Part shown: positions 1 to 6,179 of the stretch, piece after piece | How positions within the stretch are numbered: position 1 is the stretch's first letter | Layout of the letters: every line of letters starts with the position of its first letter | Source: Chloroflexia bacterium | GTDB lineage: Bacteria > Chloroflexota > Chloroflexia > Thermomicrobiales > UBA6265 | DNA: 7,566 nt | Reading direction: 5' to 3' | NCBI GenBank assembly: GCA_013698305.1 | Contig: JACCVC010000263.1 | Span: forward strand, 1 to 7,566 | The notes under the pieces: model-generated | Told to the model about the DNA's origin: nothing | The model's input: only the letters and a program-made list of their open reading frames with translations | Databases searched by the model: none | Position numbers and translations under genes: made by a program

Positions 1-1178
1 TCGCGTTTCGTGTCCAGATAGCGCCTGTTCTCACGAACCCGCGGTGCGACGAGCGGCACCCGCTCCACCACCTCGAGTCCGTGTGCTTCCAGGCCCGCGA
101 CCTTGTCCGGATTGTTCGTGAGCAATCGGATACTGTGAAGACCCTGATCCTGCAATATCCTCGCGCCCGGACCATAGCTCCTCAGGTCCGCCGGAAATCC
201 AAGGTGTTCATTCGCCTCGACGGTGTCCATTCCCTGGTCCTGCAGGTGGTAGGCACGAAGCTTGTTGGTTAATCCGATGCCTCGACCTTCCTGCCGCATG
301 TACAGGATCACGCCTCGTCCAGCCGCCGCTATCTGTTCCATGGCCATCCGAAGCTGGTCACCACAGTCGCATCGTGTGGAGCCAAAGACATCGCCAGTCA
401 TGCACTCCGAGTGAAACCGGACCATCACCGGATCATCTGTGGAGATATCACCCATGGTGAGCACAAGATCAGGATGGGGATACATCGGGTTGTCGTACGC
501 AGTGACGATGAATTCGCCAAATCTCGTGGGCAGGCGACTGGTCGGCCCCCGTTGAGCGCGGTGCTCCAGCGTTTTCCGGTAGTCGATGAGATCGGCGATC
601 GTCACGATGCCGATGCCATGGGTTACGGCGAAGCGTGCCAGCTCCGGCATTCGGGCCATGGAGCCGTCGTCGGCCATGATTTCACAGATCGCCGCCGCAG
701 GTTCCAGGCCAGCCAGCCGCATCAGGTCGACCGATCCTTCAGTCTGGCCAGCCCGCGCAAGCACGCCGTTTGGGTTGGCACGCAACGGAAAAATGTGTCC
801 CGGCCGGGCAAGGTCCGCGGGAGCCGTGTCGCGATCCGCCAACACCTGAATGGTACGGGCGCGGTCATGTGCCGAAATTCCGGTTGAAACGCCGGTGCTG
901 GCCTCGACCGACACCGTAAAGGCTGTGCCAAAGCCAGAGGAGTTCTCGTGCGTGGGTACCATCAGCGGCAGGCCCAGGGCATCCAGCCGCTCTACCGTCA
1001 TCGCGACGCAGACGAGCCCTCGGCCATGGCGGACCATGAAGTTCACGGACTCCGGAGTGACGAACTGCGCCGCGATCGCAAGATCGCCCTCGTTTTCGCG
1101 GTCCTCGTCATCAACAATGATGACGAACCTGCCCGCCTGAAGATCGGCAACTGCCTGATCCACCGATATGTGACGCAT
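1..1178 (-). CDS. ribBA: Bifunctional DHBP synthase / GTP cyclohydrolase II RibBA (3' end cut by window edge)
   Basis: The frame is open from the ATG at 1178 to the left edge, giving 392 codons with no stop, so a short C-terminus is missing. The N-terminal half is 3,4-dihydroxy-2-butanone 4-phosphate synthase: acidic loop DDEDRENEGDL (residues 23-33), STGISAHDRART (98-109) and RPGHIFPLRA (125-134). The C-terminal half, from about residue 210, is GTP cyclohydrolase II: zinc cysteines C259, C270 and C272 in SECMTGDVFGSTRCDC, then RQEGRGIGL (295-303), DTVEAN and LLTNNPDKVAGL. Together the domains supply both precursors of riboflavin, from ribulose 5-phosphate and from GTP, in the cytoplasm. The gene lies 36 nt after ribE in the same operon. 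One oddity is Q145, where the family normally has a metal-binding His (E. coli RibB His153); Glu28 and His128 are kept. An in-frame ATG at 1199 lacks a ribosome site, so the start at 1178 is preferred. The family assignment is secure. Confidence 0.97.
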   Translation of the reverse strand, partial: MRHISVDQAVADLQAGRFVIIVDDEDRENEGDLAIAAQFVTPESVNFMVRHGRGLVCVAMTVERLDALGLPLMVPTHENSSGFGTAFTVSVEASTGVSTGISAHDRARTIQVLADRDTAPADLARPGHIFPLRANPNGVLARAGQTEGSVDLMRLAGLEPAAAICEIMADDGSMARMPELARFAVTHGIGIVTIADLIDYRKTLEHRAQRGPTSRLPTRFGEFIVTAYDNPMYPHPDLVLTMGDISTDDPVMVRFHSECMTGDVFGSTRCDCGDQLRMAMEQIAAAGRGVILYMRQEGRGIGLTNKLRAYHLQDQGMDTVEANEHLGFPADLRSYGPGARILQDQGLHSIRLLTNNPDKVAGLEAHGLEVVERVPLVAPRVRENRRYLDTKR

Positions 1179-1185
1179 GGATTTA

Positions 1186-1189
1186 TCCT
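1186..1189 (-). promoter_or_regulatory. Ribosome binding site of ribBA
   Basis: AGGA on the minus strand ends 7 nt before the ATG at 1178. It decides between the two in-frame ATGs (1199 and 1178) in favour of the downstream one, which also gives the usual MRHISVDQAV-type N-terminus of the family. Confidence 0.7.
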
Positions 1190-1214
1190 GTCTACGCATG
1201 ATTTGATTGCAACT

Positions 1215-1850
1215 TCAGGCAAAACCGTTTCGGCGAAGCACGTCCATCGAGATATCACCGGTTGGCGACGACCCCAACATCCGCTCGACATACTTCGCCA
1301 GGACATCGACCTCGATATTGACCTGGTCTCCCGGGCATTTTTGAGGCAATGTGATCGATTGCTGGGTATGATCGACGAGCGATACCTCGGCGCCATCCGG
1401 CCACAACCGCATCACCGTCAGACTGGCGCCGTCGACCGCAATGAATCCGCGCTCCACGACGTACCGCAACAGATCGGGCGGCAACGCCAGCCTGATCAGC
1501 ATCGCCGGACCTTCGCCAACCAGTCTGACGATTCGTGCCACACCGTCGATGTGGCCTTGCACATAGTGGCCGCCCAACCGGTCACCCGCGGCGATTGATC
1601 GCTCCAGGTTGATGCCATCGCCCACTCGCAACCCGCCGAGGTTGCTGAGGCGGCGTGTGACTGGTTGCAGATCGGCAACGAACCCGTCATCAAAGAGTCG
1701 GGTCACCGTAAGACAAACCCCGTTCACGGCGATGCTGTCGCCGATGCGGGTTCCGTCCAGCACGGTTCGGCAACGGATACGCAGCGGAGCCGTGCCAGCC
1801 TGGGAGAGCCGTTCGATAACGCCAATTTCCTCGACAATGCCAGTGAACAT
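1215..1850 (-). CDS. ribE: Riboflavin synthase alpha chain (RibE)
   Basis: A protein of 211 residues, the normal length for the family. It dismutates two 6,7-dimethyl-8-ribityllumazine molecules to riboflavin and the pyrimidine that is recycled, the last step of the pathway. The N-terminus MFTGIVEEIG is the family signature and fixes the start at 1850. Two lumazine-binding barrels follow: the first carries SIAVNGVCLTVT (39-50), the second begins near GGHYVQGHIDG (93-103) and carries GASLTV (141-146). The C-terminal trimerisation helix is recognisable from NIEVDVLAKYVERML (178-192). Only one base separates the ribD stop (TGA, 1854-1852) from this ATG, so translation is probably coupled to ribD; the ribosome site is weak (purine-rich GAGGCC). 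The gene name ribE follows the Bacillus-type convention (ribC in E. coli). No missing family motifs were seen. Confidence 0.97.
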   Translation of the reverse strand: MFTGIVEEIGVIERLSQAGTAPLRIRCRTVLDGTRIGDSIAVNGVCLTVTRLFDDGFVADLQPVTRRLSNLGGLRVGDGINLERSIAAGDRLGGHYVQGHIDGVARIVRLVGEGPAMLIRLALPPDLLRYVVERGFIAVDGASLTVMRLWPDGAEVSLVDHTQQSITLPQKCPGDQVNIEVDVLAKYVERMLGSSPTGDISMDVLRRNGFA

Positions 1851-1851
1851 C

Positions 1852-2997
1852 TCAGGCGGCCTCGGCTTTCGACCGGGCTGGCTCGACAGTCCCTTCGAGC
1901 AGCACATCATCACCAAGCGTCGTGAGTCGCACGCCGGATAGCCGCCAGGCGGACGAAAGGGTTTCACAACCCTTCCCCGCGACCGGCCCTGGAGCATCGG
2001 CGCCACCAATGATGATGGGAGCGATGAACGCCGCTACCCGATCGACCAATCCTTCATCGAAAAGGGACCCAAGCAATCGCCCACCACCTTCGACCAGCAC
2101 GTCGTTGAGGCCCCGATCTCCCAGCAAATCGCACATCATCCCGAGGTCGACTCGTGGTCCCGACCCCGCGACGAGGTAGTCGGTTCCCCGGTCCGTGAGT
2201 CCTGCAAGCCAGTCGGGCGCTGCCCGTTCCGTGGTGACAACGAGCGTATGGCCCGGAAGGTCGGGATCGAACACGCGCGCCTGAAGCGATGAGACGCCGC
2301 GCCCATCGACGATGATCCTGAGCGGATGGTGGGCACCGCCATATCCCGACAGGTCGTCAGGGAGACGGGTGGTCAACAGCGGATTATCCGCCTGAACCGT
2401 CCCCGCGCCGACGAGAATGGCATCCGCCTGGTCTCGCATCTCATGAACGCGTTGACGGGTCGCCTCACCGGTGATCCAGCGGCTGTCGCCGGTGCGGGTG
2501 GCGATACGACCATCGAGGGTCATGGCGTATTTGACGCGAATCAGTGGGCGGCCGGTGCGCATTCGGGTCAGGAACCCGGCATGGAGTTCCATAGCTTCCG
2601 GCGCCACGACGCCTGTGTCCACGGTGATTCCGGCAGCGCGTAGACGGGCAATGCCCTTGCCCGCCACCAGCGGAAAAGGATCCGGAATTGCGGTGACGCA
2701 ACGATCAATGCCCGCAGCGATGATGGTATCGACGCATGGCGGCGTCCGACCGTGGTGACAGCACGGTTCGAGCGTTACGTAGAGGGTCGCGCCGGCAGCC
2801 CGGAAACCTGCTTCGGCCAGTGCCACCACTTCAGCATGCGCTTCCCCAAGCGGTTGTGTCGCGCCCCGTCCGATGATCTCCGATCCTCTGGCGACAACGG
2901 CCCCAACTGACGGGTTCGGAGTGCTGCGACCAAGCGCGGTTCGTCCAAGCCGGACCGCCTCCTTCATGAACTGCATGTCCCGCGATTCCTGATCCAC
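1852..2997 (-). CDS. ribD: Bifunctional pyrimidine deaminase / 5-amino-6-(5-phosphoribosylamino)uracil reductase RibD
   Basis: A protein of 381 residues, usual for RibD. It carries out the two steps after GTP cyclohydrolase II: deamination of the diaminopyrimidine and NADPH-dependent reduction of the ribosyl side chain. The deaminase domain (about 8-145) has the zinc/catalytic H54-A-E56 and P78-C79 to C88 in EPCCHHGRTPPC, plus DPFPLVAGKG (106-115). The reductase domain (about 148-370) has RPLIRVKYAMTLDGRIAT (150-167), GAGT (197-200), ADNPLLTTR, LVEGGG (301-306) and APIIIGG (326-332). It is the first gene of the operon, behind the FMN riboswitch and terminator. The start chosen is GTG at 2997, with GGAG 7 nt upstream. 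An in-frame ATG at 2976 would remove 7 residues and leave all domains intact, so the exact start is less certain than the identity. Confidence 0.96.
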   Translation of the reverse strand: MDQESRDMQFMKEAVRLGRTALGRSTPNPSVGAVVARGSEIIGRGATQPLGEAHAEVVALAEAGFRAAGATLYVTLEPCCHHGRTPPCVDTIIAAGIDRCVTAIPDPFPLVAGKGIARLRAAGITVDTGVVAPEAMELHAGFLTRMRTGRPLIRVKYAMTLDGRIATRTGDSRWITGEATRQRVHEMRDQADAILVGAGTVQADNPLLTTRLPDDLSGYGGAHHPLRIIVDGRGVSSLQARVFDPDLPGHTLVVTTERAAPDWLAGLTDRGTDYLVAGSGPRVDLGMMCDLLGDRGLNDVLVEGGGRLLGSLFDEGLVDRVAAFIAPIIIGGADAPGPVAGKGCETLSSAWRLSGVRLTTLGDDVLLEGTVEPARSKAEAA

Positions 2998-3004
2998 GTC
3001 GTTG

Positions 3005-3008
3005 CTCC
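3005..3008 (-). promoter_or_regulatory. Ribosome binding site of ribD
   Basis: GGAG on the minus strand, 7 nt before the GTG at 2997, supports the non-ATG start. The region just upstream (CCGA...TCGG, with an inner CTC/GAG) can fold weakly over the first bases of this site, which would allow a secondary translational layer of FMN control. That last point is inference. Confidence 0.6.
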
Positions 3009-3019
3009 GAATCTCGCTG

Positions 3020-3057
3020 AAATGAGCTCGGGCAACAAAAAAACCCGAGGCTCATTT
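3020..3057 (-). promoter_or_regulatory. Alternative long hairpin competing with the terminator
   Basis: The 3' arm of the terminator together with its loop, AAATGAGCCTCGGG (3057-3044 read on the minus strand), can also pair with CCCGAGCTCATTT (3032-3020) downstream of the T tract. This gives 13 base pairs with one bulged base and an 11-nt loop that contains the T tract. It is mutually exclusive with the 8-bp terminator stem. Because the second partner is transcribed after the T tract, it can act only on read-through RNA, perhaps as a refolding or translational element. The pairing is plain in the sequence; the role is inference. Confidence 0.6.
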
Positions 3058-3065
3058 GCCTCGGG
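3037..3065 (-). terminator. Intrinsic terminator of the FMN riboswitch expression platform
   Basis: Read on the minus strand, CCCGAGGC (3065-3058) pairs perfectly with GCCTCGGG (3051-3044) around the loop AAATGA and is followed directly by seven T residues (3043-3037). This is a textbook rho-independent terminator between the aptamer and ribD, so the switch most likely acts by premature termination when FMN is bound. I could not identify a clear upstream antiterminator partner for the 5' arm by eye. Confidence 0.93.
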
Positions 3066-3102
3066 CGATGGAACAGATTGCGCCTGGATCAATACTATGC
3101 GC

Positions 3103-3129
3103 GCGCCATACCTAATACGGGTATGGCGC
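3103..3129 (-). promoter_or_regulatory. 10-bp hairpin in the ribD leader between aptamer and terminator
   Basis: GCGCCATACC and GGTATGGCGC form a perfect 10-bp stem with a 7-nt loop, starting 21 nt after the aptamer's closing helix. No T tract follows, so it is not a terminator itself. It is probably part of the expression platform, for example a spacer, a pause hairpin or half of an antiterminator fold. Confidence 0.6.
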
Positions 3130-3150
3130 CGCTGTTATATTGCCTGGCAT

Positions 3151-3278
3151 GCCTTCTTCCATCCGGACTGTTACCGTCGGCCCTGGAGTCTCACCAGATC
3201 TGCACCGTATGTGGCGCTCGCGGGCTATACCGCCGATCGGGAATTGGGGAATCGCTCCCCGCACCCTGCCCTAAAGGC
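3151..3278 (-). promoter_or_regulatory. FMN riboswitch aptamer (RFN element)
   Basis: The minus strand carries the RFN core in order: GGGCAGGGTG, TTCCCGATCGGCGGT, AGCCCGCGAGC, GGTGAGACTCCAGGGCCGA, CGGTAACAGTCCGGATGG and GAAGAAGGC. The closing helix P1 pairs GCCTTT (3278-3273) with GAAGGC (3156-3151). The variable stem is short (GCGCC/GGTGC). It senses flavin mononucleotide and, with the downstream terminator, should shut off ribD-ribE-ribBA when FMN is plentiful. One departure from the consensus is clear: loop L2, normally about 7 nt between the GGG and CCC of P2, holds an additional GGGGA/TCCCC hairpin (3246-3260). Loop L6 (GGTAACA) also differs slightly from common forms such as GGTTAAA. 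Identity is secure despite this. Confidence 0.97.
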
Positions 3279-3289
3279 TGCTGAAGTGG

Positions 3290-3319
3290 ATACTAACGCA
3301 GCGGCAGGAGCAGGGTCAA
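3290..3319 (-). promoter_or_regulatory. Sigma-70-type promoter of the rib operon
   Basis: On the minus strand TTGACC (3319-3314, five of six bases of the -35 consensus), an 18-nt spacer and TAGTAT (3295-3290, four of six of the -10 consensus) lie just upstream of the riboswitch. The transcript would start near 3283, a few bases before helix P1, leaving a leader of about 286 nt before ribD. The position fits very well; the hexamers are a reading by eye. Confidence 0.7.
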
Positions 3320-3448
3320 TGCGCTCCATTGGGCGCAGGTTGCCAATACTCGGCGCGACTGTAGGCAATGTCACGCAGCTTGGCCCGAAACCGCTTCATG
3401 GCAGGCGTGAAACACCAGTCGCCCTGGATCACACGCTTCGCAAGAGCA

Positions 3449-5623
3449 TTACGTCGCCGGGACCGCCGCCTGCCCGCCCGAATCATCCCGCTGACCGCGC
3501 ACCCGCAGCCAGTGCAGCCCGATACCGGCGATCATCAGCGCCAGCCCGATCGCATCCTGGATCGGGCCGGTGTAGAACAGGAACCCGGACGCGACGATCA
3601 GCACCGCCCGCTCCACCAGGTTGGCCCGTTGCAACACCCAGCCTCCTACGCCCGCGACCAGGGCCACGATCGCCAGGCAGGCGGTTGTGGTCGCCAGCAC
3701 GATCAACCAGAAGTCGCCGATGGCCAAAAGCAGCGTTCCGTTGGTCGTGTTGAGCGTGAACATGAACGGCACCACAAACGCGGGCAACGTGTACTTCCAC
3801 GTCACCATCATGGTCTTGAATGGATTCCCGCCGGTGATGGCCGCCGCCGCGAATGGCGACAGCGCCGTCGGTGGCGACACCTCCGACAGCACCGCGTAGT
3901 AGAAGATGAACATGTGCGCCGCCACGTCGGGCACGCCCAGCGAGATCATGGCCGGGGCGGTAATGGCCGCCGCGATGATATAGGAAGCGGTCACCGGCAC
4001 CGCCAGTCCCAGCACCCACACCGCGAGGCCGGTGTAGACGACCGTCAGGAACAGGCTCTCGTTGGCAAGGCTGACGATCAGGTTGGACATCTTGAGCCCG
4101 AGGCCGCTGAGCAGCATGATGCCGACAATGATCCCCGCCGTCGCCGTCGTCGCGGCCACCGAGAGCGTGCCGACCGAACCAGCCCGCAGCGCCTCCGCCG
4201 TCCGCTTTGGCGTCAGGGCCGTGTCCCGCCGCAGGAAGCTGAGCAGGAACCCCAGGATGATCGCCCAGAACACCGCGTTCATCGGCGTGAAGCCCCAGAC
4301 CATCAGGACGATGATCAGGAACAGCGACAGGAAGTGATACCAGTACCGCAGCGTGAGGGTCTTGAGCGGCAAGGTCTCGATCGCGACCGACCTGGTGCCC
4401 ATCTTGTGGGAATCCAGCTCGATCATCAGGAAGATGCAAAGGTAGTAGAGGATCGTGGGGATCGTCGCCATCTTGATGACTTCGAGATAGGAGATCTGCA
4501 GGAACTCGGCGATCAGGAAGGCCGCCGCGCCCAGCGTTGGCGGCGACAGGATCGCGCCGATACCTCCCGCCGACAACACTGCCCCGCCCGACTCGCGGTC
4601 GTAGCCTGACTTTCTCAGCATCGGCCAGGCGACCGACCCGAGCGTCACCGTCGTCGCGACTCCGCTGCCGGATACCGTGCCCAGCAGAAACCCGGCGATC
4701 GTGGTCGTGCGGCCCGCGCTTGACGCCTTGCGCCCGGTCGCCGCGAACGAGAAGTCGAGGAAGAATTTGCCCGCCCCCGAGAACTCAAGCACCGCGCCAT
4801 AGATCGTGAAGAGGATGATATACGTCGCCGCCACATCGAGTGGCACGCCAAAGATGCCTTCCAGCGAGATGTAGAGTGTACCGACCATGCGGTCGACATC
4901 ATAGCCGGGGTGTCCCCAATCCCCCGGCAGCTCATACCCCCATTTGCCATAGGCCAGCAGGGCGACGGCGACCACGGGCAACATCCAGCCGATGGTGCGC
5001 CGGGTAGCTTCCACAATCAGCAGGATGCAGATCGCCCCCATCCAGACATCAGTCTCGTTCGGGCGGGCGGCGCGGTAGATGAAATTGTCGAAGTCGTAGA
5101 GCGGGTAGAGGGCGACCACGACCGACGCGGACGCCAGGGTGAGGTCCGGAATCACCTGGGTGAATCTCAGGACGCCCGGCGCCTCCGCCAGGATGCCTGG
5201 CAGCACCAGGAACACGAAGGGAAGGCCGAGAGAGAGAGCCGCCGTATAAAAGACATTGTTGCCCGTGAGCGGGTAGAGCATGATCGTGATCGCCGCGGCG
5301 GTCAGGACGATATCCGGAATCGGGAACCTCCGGGACCCTTTCGAGAGCGCCGGGTAGAGGAAATAGGTCAGCACCAGGGCAAAGGCGAGAAACGTGGTGC
5401 GATAGAGCTGGGTCGCGATCGGCACCTGGGTGGCGTACAGCGCATAGAGGGAGAGGGCAATCGCGATGCCCGCCACGAGAATCGCCCACACGCCGGTGAG
5501 CTTCCGCGTCGGGCTCTCCGCCTCGTAATCCTCGACGTTGACACCCTGGAGTTCCGTCGCGCTGTCGGTGTCCAGCACGTCATCGGCCGGCACGTTGTCG
5601 CGCTGTGGCTTCCTGTCCGTCAT
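3449..5623 (-). CDS. TRAP transporter fused permease (DctQM-like 4TM/12TM fusion, TAXI type)
   Basis: A very hydrophobic protein of 724 residues that forms the membrane part of a tripartite ATP-independent periplasmic-type transporter, importing a substrate delivered by the TAXI binding protein with an ion gradient. A soluble N-terminus of about 43 residues is followed by the small DctQ-like membrane part and then the large DctM-like domain. Family landmarks are LEGIFGVPLDVAATYIILF (254-272), GAVLEFSGAGKFFLDFSFA (276-294), GTVSGSGVATTVTLGSVAWP (315-334), a first re-entrant loop around GGIGAILSPPTLGAAAFLIA (353-372) and its counterpart around VSPPTALSPFAAAAITGGNP (582-601). Start ATG at 5623 with a G-rich site just upstream; stop TAA at 3451-3449. 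No clear intrinsic terminator follows before the rib promoter. The substrate cannot be told from sequence. Long antisense open frames over this gene are shadows of its codon bias. Confidence 0.95.
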   Translation of the reverse strand: MTDRKPQRDNVPADDVLDTDSATELQGVNVEDYEAESPTRKLTGVWAILVAGIAIALSLYALYATQVPIATQLYRTTFLAFALVLTYFLYPALSKGSRRFPIPDIVLTAAAITIMLYPLTGNNVFYTAALSLGLPFVFLVLPGILAEAPGVLRFTQVIPDLTLASASVVVALYPLYDFDNFIYRAARPNETDVWMGAICILLIVEATRRTIGWMLPVVAVALLAYGKWGYELPGDWGHPGYDVDRMVGTLYISLEGIFGVPLDVAATYIILFTIYGAVLEFSGAGKFFLDFSFAATGRKASSAGRTTTIAGFLLGTVSGSGVATTVTLGSVAWPMLRKSGYDRESGGAVLSAGGIGAILSPPTLGAAAFLIAEFLQISYLEVIKMATIPTILYYLCIFLMIELDSHKMGTRSVAIETLPLKTLTLRYWYHFLSLFLIIVLMVWGFTPMNAVFWAIILGFLLSFLRRDTALTPKRTAEALRAGSVGTLSVAATTATAGIIVGIMLLSGLGLKMSNLIVSLANESLFLTVVYTGLAVWVLGLAVPVTASYIIAAAITAPAMISLGVPDVAAHMFIFYYAVLSEVSPPTALSPFAAAAITGGNPFKTMMVTWKYTLPAFVVPFMFTLNTTNGTLLLAIGDFWLIVLATTTACLAIVALVAGVGGWVLQRANLVERAVLIVASGFLFYTGPIQDAIGLALMIAGIGLHWLRVRGQRDDSGGQAAVPAT

Positions 5624-5682
5624 CCCGTTTCAGCCCCCGAGTTGCAGATCACTCGAACCTGTGTCGTCCCGCCCAACAACCA

Positions 5683-5767
5683 AGCCGTCGTCCTGATCCT
5701 GAGCGGCACGAAGGGGAAGGACCCCCGCGCGCAGCGTAGCGATAGCGCTCGACAGCGAAGCTGGCGC
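5683..5767 (+). repeat. Left inverted repeat flanking the GIY-YIG gene
   Basis: Read on the plus strand this segment begins AGCCGTC, then CTGAGCG, ACGAAG, GGACCCCCGCGCG, AGCGCTCGACAG and ends near GCTGGCGC, 3 nt short of the GIY-YIG stop codon. The same blocks in the same order occur on the minus strand at 6179-6117, so the two are imperfect inverted copies. Block spacing differs; this copy is longer. It resembles from memory the dispersed CTGAGCGAAGCGAAG-type palindromic repeats common between genes in many bacterial genomes. No protein-coding signal is seen here. Confidence 0.6.
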
Positions 5768-5770
5768 ATC

Positions 5771-6073
5771 TCACCCAAGCATCTCATCATCAAACCAATT
5801 CCACGCAAGGTCATTCCACCGGGGATTGCATTCCTCGATCACCGCACTCTTCTTCGCTCGGGTCTTGCCTTTCAGCGACTTCTCCCATCCAATCGCTTCG
5901 CCCTTATCCTGAAAGTCAGCGAAGTACACGAGTTTCGTCACGGTGTACCGCTTGGTGAACCCGTCAAACACATGGTTCTTGTGCTCCCAGACCCGCCCTT
6001 CCAAATCGCTGGTGACGCCAACATAGATGGTTCGGCTTTTGCTGGCCATGATGTAGACATAGCCTGCTTTCAT
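5771..6073 (-). CDS. Short GIY-YIG domain nuclease (UvrC N-terminal-like, single domain)
   Basis: A protein of 100 residues consisting of one GIY-YIG domain and little else. The two signature strands are VYI (6-8, in GYVYIM) and YVG (17-19); catalytic Arg27 lies in LEGRVWEHK, the metal-binding Glu64 in AIGWEKSLKGK, and the usual LKGKTRAKKSAVIEE / NPRWNDL end of the family follows (67-89). All catalytic positions look intact, so the enzyme could be an active DNA-cutting protein; biological roles of these stand-alone forms are poorly known. The start is ATG at 6073 with AAGGG 10 nt upstream and the canonical MKAGYVYIM opening; a TTG at 6115 would add 14 unconserved residues. It interrupts the DUF1850-permease pair and is flanked by inverted repeats, which suggests acquisition rather than a role in transport. 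Confidence 0.92.
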   Translation of the reverse strand: MKAGYVYIMASKSRTIYVGVTSDLEGRVWEHKNHVFDGFTKRYTVTKLVYFADFQDKGEAIGWEKSLKGKTRAKKSAVIEECNPRWNDLAWNWFDDEMLG

Positions 6074-6116
6074 CTGTGTGTCGCCCTTCTGGTGAACATT
6101 TTGCAATCGGGCCAAA

Positions 6117-6179
6117 GCGGCAGCAGAGCTGGCGAGCGCTTCGCGCGGAGGTTCTTCGCGTTCGCTCAGACTGACGGCT
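6117..6179 (-). repeat. Right inverted repeat flanking the GIY-YIG gene
   Basis: On the minus strand the segment reads AGCCGTC, CTGAGCG, ACGCGAAG, GAACCTCCGCGCG, AAGCGCTCGCCAG and ends near GCTGCCGC. It is the inverted, shorter partner of 5683-5767. On the plus strand it contains TTCTTCGCGTTCGCTCAG, close to the dispersed TTCTTCGCTTCGCTCAG type of palindrome. It also holds a local palindrome around AGCGCT (6134-6142 region). It ends 43 nt upstream of the nuclease ATG and begins 24 nt after the DUF1850 stop. Confidence 0.6.

Larger units (their letters stand above)
5683..6179. mobile_element. Possible small element: GIY-YIG nuclease gene between inverted repeats
   Basis: A segment of 497 bp bounded by the inverted heptamers AGCCGTC (5683-5689) and GACGGCT (6173-6179), containing the two inverted repeat copies and one nuclease gene. 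It lies between the DUF1850 gene and the TRAP permease, which are normally close neighbours. No target-site duplication is evident at the borders. That it moved as a unit is inference; it may instead be a repeat-mediated or homing-like insertion. Confidence 0.4.

Noticed and set aside
411..1598. Overlapping plus-strand open frames opposite ribBA and ribE
   Set aside because: Minus-strand frames here match RibBA and RibE motif by motif; the plus-strand products match nothing recognisable.
3305..3325. CAATG/CATTG small inverted repeat near the rib promoter as an operator or terminator of the TRAP operon
   Set aside because: Five base pairs with no T tract; it could easily be chance, and it overlaps the -35 region only by position.
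3368..4609. Plus-strand open frame of 413 codons
   Set aside because: It is antisense to the TRAP permease; its Arg/His/Gln/Asp-rich composition has no recognisable domain and is what the antisense of GC-rich hydrophobic coding sequence produces.
5640..5665. GGTTCGAGTGATCTGCAACTC on the minus strand looks slightly like a tRNA T arm or attachment site
   Set aside because: Only a 5-bp CGAGT/ACTCG stem is present, with no acceptor, D or anticodon arms nearby and no second copy in the window.
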